Counted from the first letter of the stretch, positions 36,201 through 42,767 are shown. The stretch is 64,000 bases of DNA from Turritopsis dohrnii (GCA_027922465.2 BQMF02000136.1:682001-746000), one strand, 5' to 3'. Notes: generated by a model from the sequence alone, not told the origin. Numbers and translations: made by a program.

Positions 36201-39200
36201 GGCAGTTAATGAAAGCTGATCACAAAAAATCATACTTCATATCTATAATGACTGGTTGTGAGTACCCAGATAAACAACACCATACGTTCTACGAGAGCGT
36301 TGGATCATATATAGACAACATCTTTGTTTATCTTGATGGAACATCTTGTGACATGACTGGACCAGGCATTTTAAAAACGATCAATGACTGGAGAGCCTTG
36401 AAAACAAAATCCGATACTTTAATGATATACCTAAGATTACCAGTGTCATCTGTTATCTCACCGGCAACGTATATGACCCCAACATCTTTGAGTGGAATTT
36501 ACGAAAAGGTTTTCATTCTTAAAATTTAATTACAAGATATAATGTACGTTACATGTACTTGTATCAATTCTTTGGAGACATTTTCTGTTGTGTAACAAAC
36601 CTAGTAAACAATACATAAGTATAAGCAATACAAATTTTACTTTTTCAGTACTTGAGAACTGATGAATACTTTGGAGGATTTTATCTTTGGGATGCTGGAT
36701 ATGATGATCACACGTAGATCACACATAGATGGAGAAACATTTAGCCACCATGTTGGAAAGATGATTGAATGGACGAAAGCATTACCTGCCACTAAAAGTA
36801 AGTTTACATTCAAGTGGTTATCTTATCACCTGCATTAATTTTCACGATGTACTTAATTTTCCCTAAACCTAATCTTCAACAGCCACCACCACCACTACAG
36901 CCACCACCACTTCAACCACAGATTTAAACACATTATCTTCAACCCAGAAAAAAACAACCTCCACATTAAGAACAAAAGTTCCACAAACAATAACATCATC
37001 AACACCATCATCAACAACGACAACAACAACGACGACAACGACGACGACGACAACAACAACAACAGCCATTCCAAATTATATCAAAAGTATGTTATAGAAA
37101 CTCTTTGTTTTGTTTTCACCAAATGTGGTAATACTGTATGTTCTTACAATGTTCTTAAATTTTAGACCATCTTGACCTGAATATTCATATAAGATGTGTC
37201 TTCTTATATAAACAAGAGCCATATGGCACAAAAAGGTAGCAGCATTTCAACTCGCAATGTACAAAAATAAAAAGATTCTAAATTAATTAGTCTGAAAGCC
37301 CCATGAAGCTTTGTCGAACTTTGTTTATCTCTTAGGCTTAAATTAAGGCAATTTTCATTTGAAAAAGTGTAAACAGGGCTTAACTAAAACCACCAGGAAA
37401 CTATTTGATACAAACAAAAGAAATATGCACAATACACGAAACTATGTTGTTTTTTTTATATCAGAGTTTTTTTTATAAAAGACCGGAAAGAAAAAAAAAA
37501 CAAACGTCTTCTAAAAATATAAGAAACGAAGTAAAACCGTTTCCAACTTTAATCCAAGACATTTTTGTAGACAAGCAAACCAAATACACACGTACAAAAT
37601 ATAAAAAAATGTAAAATGCTTTTAAAAGGTTTAAGTTCGATGAATTTCGATGAATCTTTGTAACTGCAAGAAGAAAAGAGCTTCGAACTTCGAAGCACAA
37701 GACGTTCCAAAACCAAAGCTTAAGTTTATTTTAACCGTGTTTCAAATTAGGTGCAACTAAAGTTCCCCACCGTGTTTTTAATAGGAAAATGTTTATTGAA
37801 TGGCGAATCTATGGTTGGTAAAATACTAAAAGAACGTATAAAGAATGTTTTGATAGTTATAAAGATTATTAGCCTCCGTTCTTTAGTTGCAATTTACGCA
37901 GTTTCGGAAGCGACATTGGTAAGCTGCACAGGCTAAACTGCCATTTCGGTCGGTAGTAGTAGGAGGAGGAGGAGGAGGAGGAGTAGTCCAAGGGTGTTTT
38001 AATACGGTATTCGCTTCGCTCTACCGTAAAAAAACAGTGATGAAAGCATACTTCTGCGCAAACTGTTGATTGATTGATTGAATACAATATTCTATTTTTC
38101 AGATTTCCAGTTGGTTGGACAGTGGGGACAAAATAAAATTTTCAATTATAAAGGTCAAAATGAATTGGAACTAGGTCATTATTGCAACCGTGCATCTTAT
38201 GATGTCATAATAATCAAAGCTGTTCACATATTTTCAGACGTGGGGAACAACAAAGGTAAAACATTCTCGGTATGATTTGTAATGGATATTTGGCTCAATA
38301 GCGGTCCACACATACTCATATATCAGATCATATACCTGCATCACATTATGGTTCCCTTAGATGGATTTCCTGGAATGACATTTGCAAGGCATTGCGTACA
38401 TAATTTTGGAAAAGAATACCCAACATATTTGAAATGCGATAGAATAGCTCAACAAATCAAGTATTGTCAGTATCGTGGTAAGAAAATCATTCTTTCAATC
38501 GGTGCAGAAGGAGCAAGATATAATGGATTTGTTTCAGTGCAGGATGCAAAATTGTTTGCTAATCGTGTATGGAATTTGTTTCTTGGTGGAACACACAGAC
38601 TCAGAACTTTTAACAGGTATAGTTAATTTGTAGAAATGTTTCCAGTTTTCTTCTGTCATCATTTCATGTTCTTGTTTTCACTGGTATTCGATTATATCTT
38701 ACTACAGCGCTGTACCGAACGGCATCAACATCGAGATAGCGCAGGGTGGATATTATGATTATTTCAATGAATTTCTTCAAGAACTCAGGAGGTATATGAA
38801 TTCTGATTCAAATCGAAAATACCTCATCACAACCACTGCAGCTTGTTCGTTAGAGCATCTTCAACTTAAAGATGTTTACAAACAAAGCAGTCACTTATTT
38901 GACGCGTTCTATATTTCATTTGTTGGCAACTGCAATGCTGCTAACACAAGAGCATTTGAGACATCTTTAAATGGTTGGTTATCTCTTCCTGGACCAAGTA
39001 TCTATCTTGGACTTCAATCAAGCTCACTCATAGTCAAAAATGGAAAATATTATATCAATAGAGAGAAGACAATTCAGTTATACAAGGTAAGTAATTTTAA
39101 CCTTAAGCTGGTCTAATCGGATCCTTGTCTAATTTTAACTTCTAAATTCATTCAAAACTAACGAGCAGTCAATAAGAGCAGTCAATTAACTAACAAGATT

Positions 39201-40132
39201 CTTCTAATCCACAATTCTATGTTTGATTTAAACCGGCTCCGCTACCACCACTACAACCGGCTCCCCAGCTTCAGCTTCAACTTCTTCCTTGCAAACAATA
39301 GCAGCAGCAACAATAACAACATCAACAACAACGCTAACTACAGCAGCAGCAACATCAACAACAGCCACCGTTCCAAATTATATGAAATGTAAGTTATGAA
39401 AGTTTTTTTATTGCTAATGCCTTGTCGATCTTGAACTGGAAGTTCGAAGATGTGAAAACATCGATTCACTGGGTTCTCGAACTGGGTTCTCGAACCCACG
39501 ACCACTCAATTGCCAGGGGATTACTCTAACCACTCGGCTACCGGCACTATGTGATCATAGCGTTCATAGCGGACGAGTAAATGATCCCGAACGTATCACT
39601 CTTGCACCCGGTTGTGCCGCTCGATTGTAAATGCATTTTTTTCATCAACACTTTTCCCTAAAGTGTCGTTGAATTACTTTTACAACTAGCATGTTGCTCA
39701 TGACATTGTTTACATTTTATCGGGCCTGAAAAGACGTGCAAATAACCGTTGAATAAAGATTCAACGAACTGACCCCATAATAAAATTGCAGAATCGAGAA
39801 AATTAAACTTCCTGTAGCCAGCCAGAAATTGCGGGCGCCTAGATCGCCTTGTGAAGTTGCTTTTCATAAATTAAACAATAGGCTATTGTTATTACTTGAT
39901 TGATTATTTTTAAACGATTTTGAAATCTTATAGATTATACCACCACAGTCAAACCTTCGAGTAAAAAACCATGCTTGGCTTGCAGTGCTGGTAAGTTTAA
40001 TGTTGTTCGGAATTCTTTATTATTATGAAGCAATGACGGAATACTAAACACTCTTCATTTTTTCTTCTAGGACGTAAAATTGAATCTCTTCTGGGGCTTA
40101 CTATCTTCATGATGTTTTATCAGATCTTATGA
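15157..40132 (+). CDS. Multi-domain GPI-anchored chitinase-like (GH18 class III) protein; spliced gene, possibly decaying
   Basis: Reconstructed from exons joined by GT/AG sites with matching phases: 15157-15211, 17333-17473, 17526-17829, 17899-18292, 21039-21153, 21284-21415, 21507-21756, 21830-22214, 23057-23195, 26433-26525, 26621-26752, 35793-36042, 36118-36508, 36649-36797, 36883-37086, 38103-38255, 38361-38616, 38708-39086, 39269-39388, 39934-39990, 40071-40132. The product is about 1,380 residues: signal peptide, barrels 1 and 2, Thr linker, barrel 3, Thr linker, barrel 4, Thr linker, then a hydrophobic tail without a cytoplasmic end. Each barrel starts with the hevamine-family WGQN strand and has an SLGG-like strand, and the first three end in a WDAG(W/Y)D strand. 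The catalytic Glu of DxxDxDxE is absent from all four, so chitin or glycan binding at the cell surface is the likely role (inference). Barrel 3's last exon is frameshifted and barrel 4's is not found, so this copy may be a pseudogene or contain errors. Confidence 0.75.
15212..17332 (+). other. Intron 1, 2.1 kb
   Basis: No exon was found. A more GC-balanced stretch at about 15730-16620, with CG dinucleotides and a purine/pyrimidine mix unlike its neighbours, could be an inserted element or a regulatory segment. The ORFs in it (15923-16108, 16380-16625) have no recognised domain. Confidence 0.4.
17333..18292 (+). other. GH18 barrel 1, exons 2-4
   Basis: The three exons (17333-17473, 17526-17829, 17899-18292; introns of 52 and 69 bases) give QIVGYWGQNGG at strand 1, LVQISLGG at strand 3, and the active-site strand DGVNLDIRSG, where the class III chitinase catalytic Glu is replaced by Arg while DxxxxD is partly kept. 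AVYVRFYSNLC corresponds to the VQFYNN strand of hevamine. Cys residues (for example HCGFAP, CPPAIEEGIKTC) fit the disulfide pattern of secreted GH18 proteins. The phases are 1,1,2,0. The last strand is in the exon at 21039. Confidence 0.8.
18505..19878. repeat. 36-bp minisatellite, 38 units, in intron 4
   Basis: Thirty-eight near-perfect copies of a 36-base unit (TCTAAAAGTAACAGATGGAC plus 16 more bases) in head-to-tail order. Only two positions vary regularly: G/A in ACAgCATC, and G/C in GATgGAC/GATgCAC. Because 36 is a multiple of three, a spurious 488-codon ORF runs through it on the minus strand (LLLDIQMLFVH repeat). The array lies entirely inside the intron between exons 4 and 5. Confidence 0.95.
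19884..20700. mobile_element. Probable MITE abutting the minisatellite
   Basis: The ends TCTTAAGGGTTCAGC (about 19884) and GCTGAGCCCTTAAAG (about 20686-20700) are inverted copies. Inside is a second inverted pair around GTGTGCCCGCGA and TCGCGGGCACAC (near 20258 and 20392). It has no transposase. The position directly at the edge of the 36-bp array suggests that the array may have grown from the insertion site. Confidence 0.5.
20858..21014. repeat. Short inverted-repeat element
   Basis: The sequence GCATCTACCGGTTTCAAACC and its inverse bound a segment of about 157 bases in intron 4, close to the acceptor of exon 5 at 21039. It is probably a very small MITE. Confidence 0.55.
21039..21153 (+). 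other. Exon 5: last strand of GH18 barrel 1
   Basis: The acceptor GTAG precedes GCAACGATATC. The exon encodes FGGFMIWDAGWDEANQ, the counterpart of the terminal GGVMLW strand of class III chitinases. It is joined at a GTACTA donor, phase 1. That donor is non-consensus but is the only one that keeps frame with exon 6. There is no linker between barrels 1 and 2. Confidence 0.7.
21284..22214 (+). other. GH18 barrel 2, exons 6-8
   Basis: The exons are 21284-21415, 21507-21756 and 21830-22214, again in phases 1,1,2,0. They give LVVSWGQNRVHQ, the strand-3 segment LSITLGGV, then AILDGLTIYLSSAT where the DxxDxDxE motif has lost both inner Asp and the Glu. Cys residues recur in CGWTPN, FCHFLE and YTCQQN. 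The part from 21507 to about 22083, including the 73-base intron, is almost identical to barrel 3 at 35793 to about 36371. Confidence 0.8.
22387..22900 (-). mobile_element. 3' fragment of a non-LTR retrotransposon (RT C-terminal tail)
   Basis: On the minus strand the frame reads AYVLSHFHYCPLIWMRFDK, then INRVHRRALSVVY, EIFKSVNGLNPSFM, SLWDRLPKDVKD and a stop. This matches the order of the C-terminal tail after the RT domain in jockey/CR1-like LINEs. The catalytic RT part is missing, so it is a 5'-truncated insertion into intron 8, opposite to the host gene. Confidence 0.75.
23057..23195 (+). other. Exon 9: last strand of GH18 barrel 2
   Basis: TTTTAG acceptor, phase 0 in and phase 1 out at GTAAGG. 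It encodes FRGFYVWDAGYDDQTS and a short helical tail (VAEIIEVTKL). The outgoing single base joins to the Thr-rich exon at 26433. Confidence 0.75.
23505..24334. mobile_element. Mariner-type MITE, copy 2 (in intron 9)
   Basis: Second copy of the 7760-8594 element, inverted relative to it. It starts CAGTGTGTCCCATAG and ends CACACTG. One flank is TG instead of TA, so one target base has mutated. No transposase frame. Confidence 0.8.
24464..25913 (-). mobile_element. Degenerate Penelope-like element lacking the RT core
   Basis: Minus-strand frame 25913-25227 (228 codons) carries the N-terminal PLE region with LLAVPFDKGIGICVM and the following Y, as in the KxDKGxxVV block before PLE RT. Frame 24667-24464 carries the segment that precedes the GIY-YIG domain (VQYRGKITEKF, KLKIILPLLKAP, MVMYKISCSS). 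The palm motifs and most of the nuclease are absent, and the DNA between holds a GACGTC-rich element. It sits in intron 9 opposite to the host gene. Confidence 0.65.
24775..25027. repeat. GACGTC-rich element end (CCCGCTGGGT)
   Basis: Several GACGTC motifs (AGACGTCCCAAAGACGTCG, GACGTCTCAAAGACGTC) end in GTGCCCGCTGGGT at about 25027. This resembles the ends of the 42347-46183 element (GCCGGCTGGG next to GACGTCTT arrays), so it is probably one end of a relative. The opposite end was not found. Confidence 0.45.
26433..26525 (+). other. Exon 10: Thr/Ser-rich linker 1
   Basis: TTACAG acceptor, phase 1 in and out. It encodes about 30 residues almost all Thr, Ser, Ala and Pro (TTTESTVTSTAASTTP), a typical mucin-like O-glycosylated spacer between barrels 2 and 3. 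Confidence 0.75.
26621..26752 (+). other. Exon 11: first strand of GH18 barrel 3
   Basis: The same length (132 bases) and phase as exon 6. It encodes LNLVVSWGQNRVHQEGQ and YNVIDISLIYNAG. A 9-kb intron packed with PLEs follows before exon 12. Confidence 0.75.
26753..27530 (+). other. First part of intron 11
   Basis: No exon or known element was recognised. The 77-codon ORF at 27278-27511 has no domain. Confidence 0.4.
27540..28458 (-). mobile_element. Penelope-like element PLE-2, 3' half
   Basis: On the minus strand an open frame from about 28458 to 27875 reads DKLIEQYLNKTYKEDEPKE, FFKLPYIGKH, then VYKFNCTSC and NACYIGETTRHFGQRINEH, a complete GIY-YIG nuclease module with its CxxC pair. It is nearly identical to 34768-35286 of PLE-3. 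The 3' flank holds a hammerhead-like core (27636-27642) and matches PLE-3's terminal repeats. The RT half is separated from it by the PLE-4 insertion at 28460. Confidence 0.8.
27606..27660 (-). ncRNA. Hammerhead-like ribozyme core, PLE-2 flank
   Basis: On the minus strand CTGATGA (27642-27636) is followed by TGAAACATGTCC. It has the CUGAUGA and GAAAC boxes and the GUC cleavage triplet of a minimal type I hammerhead, but stem II has collapsed. PLEs are known to carry such motifs. Confidence 0.5.
28536..30129 (-). other. 3' part of PLE-4 and AT-rich DNA without a clear gene
   Basis: The stretch lies between PLE-4's left inverted end and its ORF. Short ORFs on both strands show no domain. It may be a long 3'-untranslated region of the element or further inserted DNA. 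Confidence 0.4.
30130..32382 (-). CDS. Penelope-like reverse transcriptase with GIY-YIG endonuclease, intact
   Basis: One uninterrupted frame of 750 codons. It has a Lys-rich N-terminal region, then KADKGNSVVIIDKCSY, YGLAKVHKP, FRPILSALDTP, motif A SLDVDSLFTNIPLEETID, motif B DGVAMGSPLGPTLANVFM, catalytic YVDD in RRYVDDIFVLF (about residue 439), the SFLDVLI segment, and a C-terminal FTCSSCNATYFGKTKRHF with RISEHMG (about residues 645-675), the GIY-YIG nuclease. All expected blocks are present and there is no internal stop, so it may encode an active protein. The annotated first codon is TTG and the frame stays open a little upstream, so the true start is unsettled. Confidence 0.88.
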   Translation of the reverse strand: MLKEEIKIKKSKIRSLQSEFDILRTSLANILNFIDFSHISTLFLVSNDKKLKNCDLVQDQKLQKLISNKKKNTSHDPEKVIFNFSSYVLSDMDKSVLCKGLNFAIAPKSIKYADYLLPFELLFRDIKSDLKYNLDLEIVKARLKDTALSSFNDYNSKNNSPDNLSVAEFKALVGLIKNKNIIIQKADKGNSVVIIDKCSYIKGVESLLNDTTKFCKLDLPIGKDLNYVLNMENKLRECYKSLLRKGLVDNDTYKKLSPTGSRPGVLYGLAKVHKPCVNGIPKFRPILSALDTPTYSSAKYLVPLLAPLTVNDFTVKDSFYFAIEIFSQDTNHFMASLDVDSLFTNIPLEETIDICVNELFPESTNTVNGLRKDEFRRLLEIATKESFFMFNGTFYKQLDGVAMGSPLGPTLANVFMCFHERKWLEECPSDYKPKYYRRYVDDIFVLFSSSDHIESFLSYMNSKHPNIHFTKEVEKNNSLSFLDVLITRDSNTFVTDVYRKPTFSGVFTNFTSFVPIHFKHGLIYSLLFRAFRICSDFSKFHNEVCLLKNILVKNSYPTNVIDFCVNTFLNKIHRSSDAIATVPKKEVKISLPFLGSVSLQVRKRLTELFKEKLPHCKILFIFRSDVILQSMFHFKDKIPRCLQSGLVYKFTCSSCNATYFGKTKRHFKVRISEHMGVSHLTNKKRSLQPNQYTAVLQHSVMCGCSPSFDNFSVLSRESNDFKLTLRESLLINRDKPCLNKTIQSMPLELF
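32580..32650 (+). ncRNA. Hammerhead-like ribozyme, PLE-3 upstream repeat
   Basis: CTGATGA at 32601-32607 is followed by a 4-bp stem II (GACA/TGTC around TAAGAA), then GAAAC at 32623-32627, a two-base-pair stem III (AC/GT) and the cleavage triplet GTC ending at 32632. The bases after the cut (CTTAAAT) can pair with the sequence before CTGATGA through a bulged T. This is the layout of a minimal type I hammerhead with a very short stem III, known from PLEs. One extra T sits before stem II. Confidence 0.6.
32690..35286 (+). pseudogene. Broken Penelope-like RT/GIY-YIG gene (PLE-3)
   Basis: The parts in order are: an N-terminal region at 32700-32990 (INFLNNCKLFKVFPRF) with a frameshift and stop; 33361-33729 with TKTDKGSGVVIMDRDIYD; 33723-34685 with YGLPKLHK, SYDVQSLFTNIPLNETI, DGVAMGSPLAPVLANIFMGY and KRYVDDIFAVF; and 34768-35286 with the GIY-YIG module (NACYIGETTRHFGQRINEH). 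The frame changes near 33725 and again between 34685 and 34768, where about 40 extra bases interrupt the gene. A palindromic insertion also splits it at 33212-33355. It is not functional as it stands. Confidence 0.85.
33200..33388. repeat. Perfect 63-bp palindrome flanked by 12-bp direct repeats
   Basis: Positions 33212-33274 and 33293-33355 are exact reverse complements, with an 18-base loop. The unit and a few more bases are bracketed by GTCTAAATCACT at 33200-33211 and 33377-33388, like a target-site duplication. The arms contain ACTGAAGATGGTTGTACCGA, which resembles a degenerate PLE end. It interrupts the PLE-3 frame. Confidence 0.85.
35515..35565 (+). ncRNA. Hammerhead-like core, PLE-3 downstream repeat
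   Basis: CTGATGA (35532-35538), TGAAAC and ATGTCC match the upstream repeat but without stem II. The flanks TTTTATAG and CTTAAAA can pair as stem I with one bulge. It is probably inactive because stem II is missing. Confidence 0.5.
35793..36797 (+). other. GH18 barrel 3, exons 12-14 (exon 14 frameshifted)
   Basis: Exons 35793-36042 and 36118-36508 repeat exons 7 and 8 in length class, phase and nearly in sequence, including LSITLGGVGSRD and the dead active-site strand DGLTIYLSSAT. Exon 14 (36649-36797) encodes FGGFYLWDAGYDD but then meets an in-frame TAG at about 36715. An 11-base near-tandem duplication (GATCACACGTA, GATCACACATA) is present there. The downstream segment GKMIEWTKALPATK is in another frame and leads into linker 2. 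The donor of exon 13 is a weak GTTTTC. Confidence 0.75.
36883..37086 (+). other. Exon 15: Thr-rich linker 2
   Basis: Phase 1 in (CAACAG acceptor) and out (GTATGT). It encodes about 68 residues dominated by Thr with Ser and Pro, including a run of at least fifteen Thr from ACA/ACG codons, and ends AIPNYIK. The minus-strand poly-Val ORF here is an artefact of the ACN repeat. Confidence 0.75.
37087..38102 (+). other. Intron 15, 1.0 kb
   Basis: No exon or known transposon. It holds a GGA trinucleotide repeat at about 37963-37985 and AT-rich sequence. Confidence 0.5.
38103..39086 (+). other. GH18 barrel 4, exons 16-18
   Basis: Exons 38103-38255, 38361-38616 and 38708-39086, phases 1,1,2,0. They give FQLVGQWGQNKIF at strand 1, IILSIGAEG at strand 3, and NGINIEIAQGG at the active-site strand, where both outer acids are changed (N for D) and the catalytic Glu position is Ala. 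AFYISFVGNC is the later strand. It is more diverged from barrels 2 and 3 than those are from each other. The terminal WDAG strand exon seen in the other barrels was not found between 39087 and 39268. Confidence 0.78.
39269..39388 (+). other. Exon 19: Thr/Ala-rich linker 3 (acceptor uncertain)
   Basis: The frame encodes about 39 residues rich in Thr, Ala and Ser and ends TVPNYMK before GTAAGT, closely matching the end of linker 2 (AIPNYIK). The acceptor CCCCAG is the only in-phase one I can see. The Thr-rich frame extends about 25 bases further upstream without an AG, so the true acceptor may be mutated. Confidence 0.55.
39430..39640 (-). mobile_element. tRNA-derived SINE-like insertion
   Basis: On the minus strand the segment contains a box A (TAGCCGAGTGG) and a box B (GGTTCGAGAAC) at tRNA spacing, within GCCGGTAGCCGAGTGGTTAG. 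The anticodon arm does not pair well, so it is not a functional tRNA. It lies in intron 19. The short direct repeat AACTGGGTTCTCGAAC at its edge is an internal duplication. Confidence 0.5.
39934..40132 (+). other. Exons 20-21: C-terminal stem and GPI-type tail
   Basis: Exon 20 (39934-39990) encodes a short Thr/Lys/Pro stem and CLACSAG. Exon 21 (40071-40132) encodes RKIESLLGLTIFMMFYQIL then TGA. A small-residue site (S/A/G), a short polar spacer and a 14-residue hydrophobic end with no basic tail is the usual pattern for a GPI-anchor signal. This would tether the barrels to the outer membrane face. A single-pass anchor without a cytoplasmic domain is the alternative. Confidence 0.7.
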
Positions 40133-40148
40133 ATCCTTGCGTGATTGG

Positions 40149-40154
40149 AAATAA
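40149..40154 (+). promoter_or_regulatory. Polyadenylation signal AATAAA
   Basis: AATAAA lies 17 bases after the stop codon of the chitinase-like gene. It is close, but plausible for a compact 3' end. Confidence 0.5.
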
Positions 40155-41308
40155 AGGGTTTCAGTAGTAGATGAACTGTTGTCACAGAAGGAGATATGAC
40201 GTCGTTTGCCTCAGTATTTAAAAATAAATCAATTTTATTGTATCAACCTATTCATTATTGTAATTCAGCTATTACGTCATGATATTGTCATGGTCACAGT
40301 GGCAACATCAGTTGTTTAAAAAATTACCTTGATAGAAGATTTCTAACAAACATGTTTGTGAACAGTTTAGAACAGTACAATTGTCGTTGTCGAGAGCATT
40401 TGTGGATCCAAGATATGCAATGTGCGTTTGTTAAAATCGTTAATAATCACTGCGATGAAGAGCGTCTTTATTGATCCAAAACACCTTTATTGCTCTTACC
40501 ATAGAAATGCGAAATACTTTTCTTCTTTCTATGCTCTTACTCTACATACCTACTGAAATTCATAGAGTTTACAAAAAACAACTCTTCGTATTCAATTTTG
40601 AAAAAAGTTGATAATGGAAAATGACACCAGTAGTGGAGTAAAATATTTTATACTACTATATAAATCACTACTATATAAATCATTACTATATACTATATAA
40701 ACATTATAAACGATTTCGTGAAATGTTTACATGAACTCGTTACCAAATTCTAAATTGGACTGAATTCGGACTAGATTTCGCAAGTTCTTCAATTTTCATA
40801 AAAATTTGAATAGATGTTGAATTTCTGAGTTCTTCTTCAGAATTTGCTACAATGGGAGAAATTGTGGCAAATTTGCATCAAATTTCAAACTTTTATAAAT
40901 AGAAGTCGATGATTTCAAATTTCTCAGTCATTCAACAATGTAAAATCATTTGCTTAGTCCTTTTATTTATGAGCCACAATTCTGAATTCAAAACATGGAG
41001 TTTCTTGTTTTGTTCTCGTGTACATAACAAATAGGGCGTCTTCTTGCAATATTCTGTCGATTCTTTCTTCACCTTTGTTTGCGGTTTTAAAAATTCCTCA
41101 TTCGAACTGTATTGTACCAGCGTATCTAGTTATCATTCAATGTGAACTGAATCATAAAGCGTTTTTAAGATATTTTTAAACACACTTTGCAAAATTTTCA
41201 ATAATTTCTTATGAAAACTTTCAAAACCAAATTTACTTGTGCAAATTTTACTTCTGGACACAGTTTTAATAGAAAGCCGATGAAGGCCGGTTCATTTCAA
41301 ATATAGTT
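40155..41308. other. Intergenic AT-rich DNA
   Basis: No gene or RNA is recognised. A TATA-rich tandem motif (ACTACTATATAAATC) occurs at about 40655-40700. Confidence 0.45.
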
Positions 41309-41735
41309 TACTAGCCGCCAAGGCAGCGTCGCTCGCCGCCCATGTTCAGCCTGCGTTGTATCCCCACCTGCTCCAAATTATTGCACTTAAAACCAGCGAT
41401 AAGACTTCCTTTGCTGGCTTTATTGCTAAATAAAGCTCGTTTGCATGTGAAGAGAAATACGTCAGCAGACTTTCTTGCTTTACACAATGCATTCCGAACG
41501 TGAACTTCACGTGGTTTTTCTTTACGATTTTAAACCAATCAAATATCAGTTTAACAATACACTCAAAACGCAGAGAGAAAAAACTTTTCAACTTATTATT
41601 AGCTTTTGTTTTACGCGCTCTAACATGGGTGCTGTCAGAAGTAGGTGAAAAAAATGGTTTCTCTTAAAATGATCACACGGGAGGAGAAAAAAATGCACGT
41701 AAATGAAGTGAATAAAAAACGTTCGATCAGATTAA
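41309..41735. mobile_element. RTE-like element A, 5' portion
   Basis: It begins ACTAGCCGCCAAGGC and a GCGTCGCTCGCCGCC run, and is related by sequence over about 430 bases to the start and middle of element B at 42768. The similarity stops at CGTTCGATCAGA. The matching 3' end may be at 48005-48209, so the DNA between could have been inserted into it. RTE-clade LINEs of other animals have similarly GC-rich 5' ends and ACAAAC-type tails. I assign the family by this resemblance only. Confidence 0.5.
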
Positions 41736-41765
41736 AGCGTCGGAGACACGGGCAATTTTTCATGC

Positions 41766-42242
41766 AATTTCTCAAAAAAGTGCACGGATGCAATCACAGC
41801 TCAAAAACAAAACACGACTCAACCTAACGTACTCCAAGTGCAGAAACTGTCTTCTTTTGCTACTTATATCGACGAAAAGTTATCGGAGCTAAACAAACAC
41901 CAACGGAGAATAGCTGAGAAGAGGATAACAGATATGTTATTTGACATCGAGATGGCAGCTAATGCTTCACCGGAGGAAACAATAAACCCTCAATGGGATA
42001 ACTTCACTGGCTATTACCAAACTCCACATAGGATGCATAAAGGAATATCTAGAATGCCTGCACCTATGAATGTTCAACCGCGTGGAATACCACAACAAAG
42101 AGAAGCCACTGTCTCTTATTTTCATTCACCCCCTGTACAACAACAACAGCAACAACATCAGCCAGGGCATAATAATAATAATTTGGGGAAAAAAGCAGGC
42201 CAGTCCTACGTAGAGTACATAAAACGAATAAACTTATTTTAA
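41766..42242 (+). pseudogene. MADF/BESS-like protein C-terminal fragment
   Basis: The open frame to TAA at 42242 contains SSFATYIDEKLSELNKHQRR and IAEKRITDMLFDIEMA, the pattern of the C-terminal helix of MADF-domain proteins (F-x-x-Y/F-I, L-x-x-L, then I-x-x-x-L-F-x-x-E). A Gln-rich tail follows. The DNA-binding MADF half is not found upstream. Many Harbinger elements carry a Myb/MADF-type second gene next to the transposase, and a Harbinger transposase lies at 46.3-47.4 kb, so this may be that partner. Confidence 0.5.
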
Positions 42243-42767
42243 TAGGGTTTTTATGTTTCTCAGTATTACAACAAGAACTATTGATACATTAATAATGTTG
42301 TTTTTATATTCTGAAATCCTAAGCTAAATACTTTTTAAATAATTACCCAGCCGGCACAAGACGTTTTGGAGACGTCTTTAATTCGTCTTAATCAGGTCTT
42401 CATAAGACGTATCTTGATAATGCGCATTTAAAACGCCCATAATGCGTCTTCAGAAGACGTCTTAGAATCAGACGTTTTGAAGACGTCTTATTATCGTTTT
42501 CGCAATGCCGTCGAATTCATGTTTTAAAGGAGGACTTGGAAAGACGTTTTTAATGCGTATTTAAGACGTCCTTGAATTTCGATTTCGCGCGTGGGGGGAA
42601 GAAATGACGGGGGTAAATATTAATAGTGTATTCGTAAATATTGATATAAAAGTTTCAAACATGTCAGTTTTTTTTTAATTTTACAAAAACAACTATTATA
42701 TCTTTCTTTTAAGTAGCAAAAAATTTTACATTTCATTGGTAAAAAGCTTTGAAACATTTTCTAATAC

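Noticed and set aside
36869..37069. Poly-Val ORF on the minus strand
   Set aside because: It is the complement of the ACN-repeat Thr linker exon of the chitinase-like gene.
15157..40132. Annotation as an active chitinase
   Set aside because: The catalytic Glu is absent from every barrel, so hydrolytic activity is not supported.
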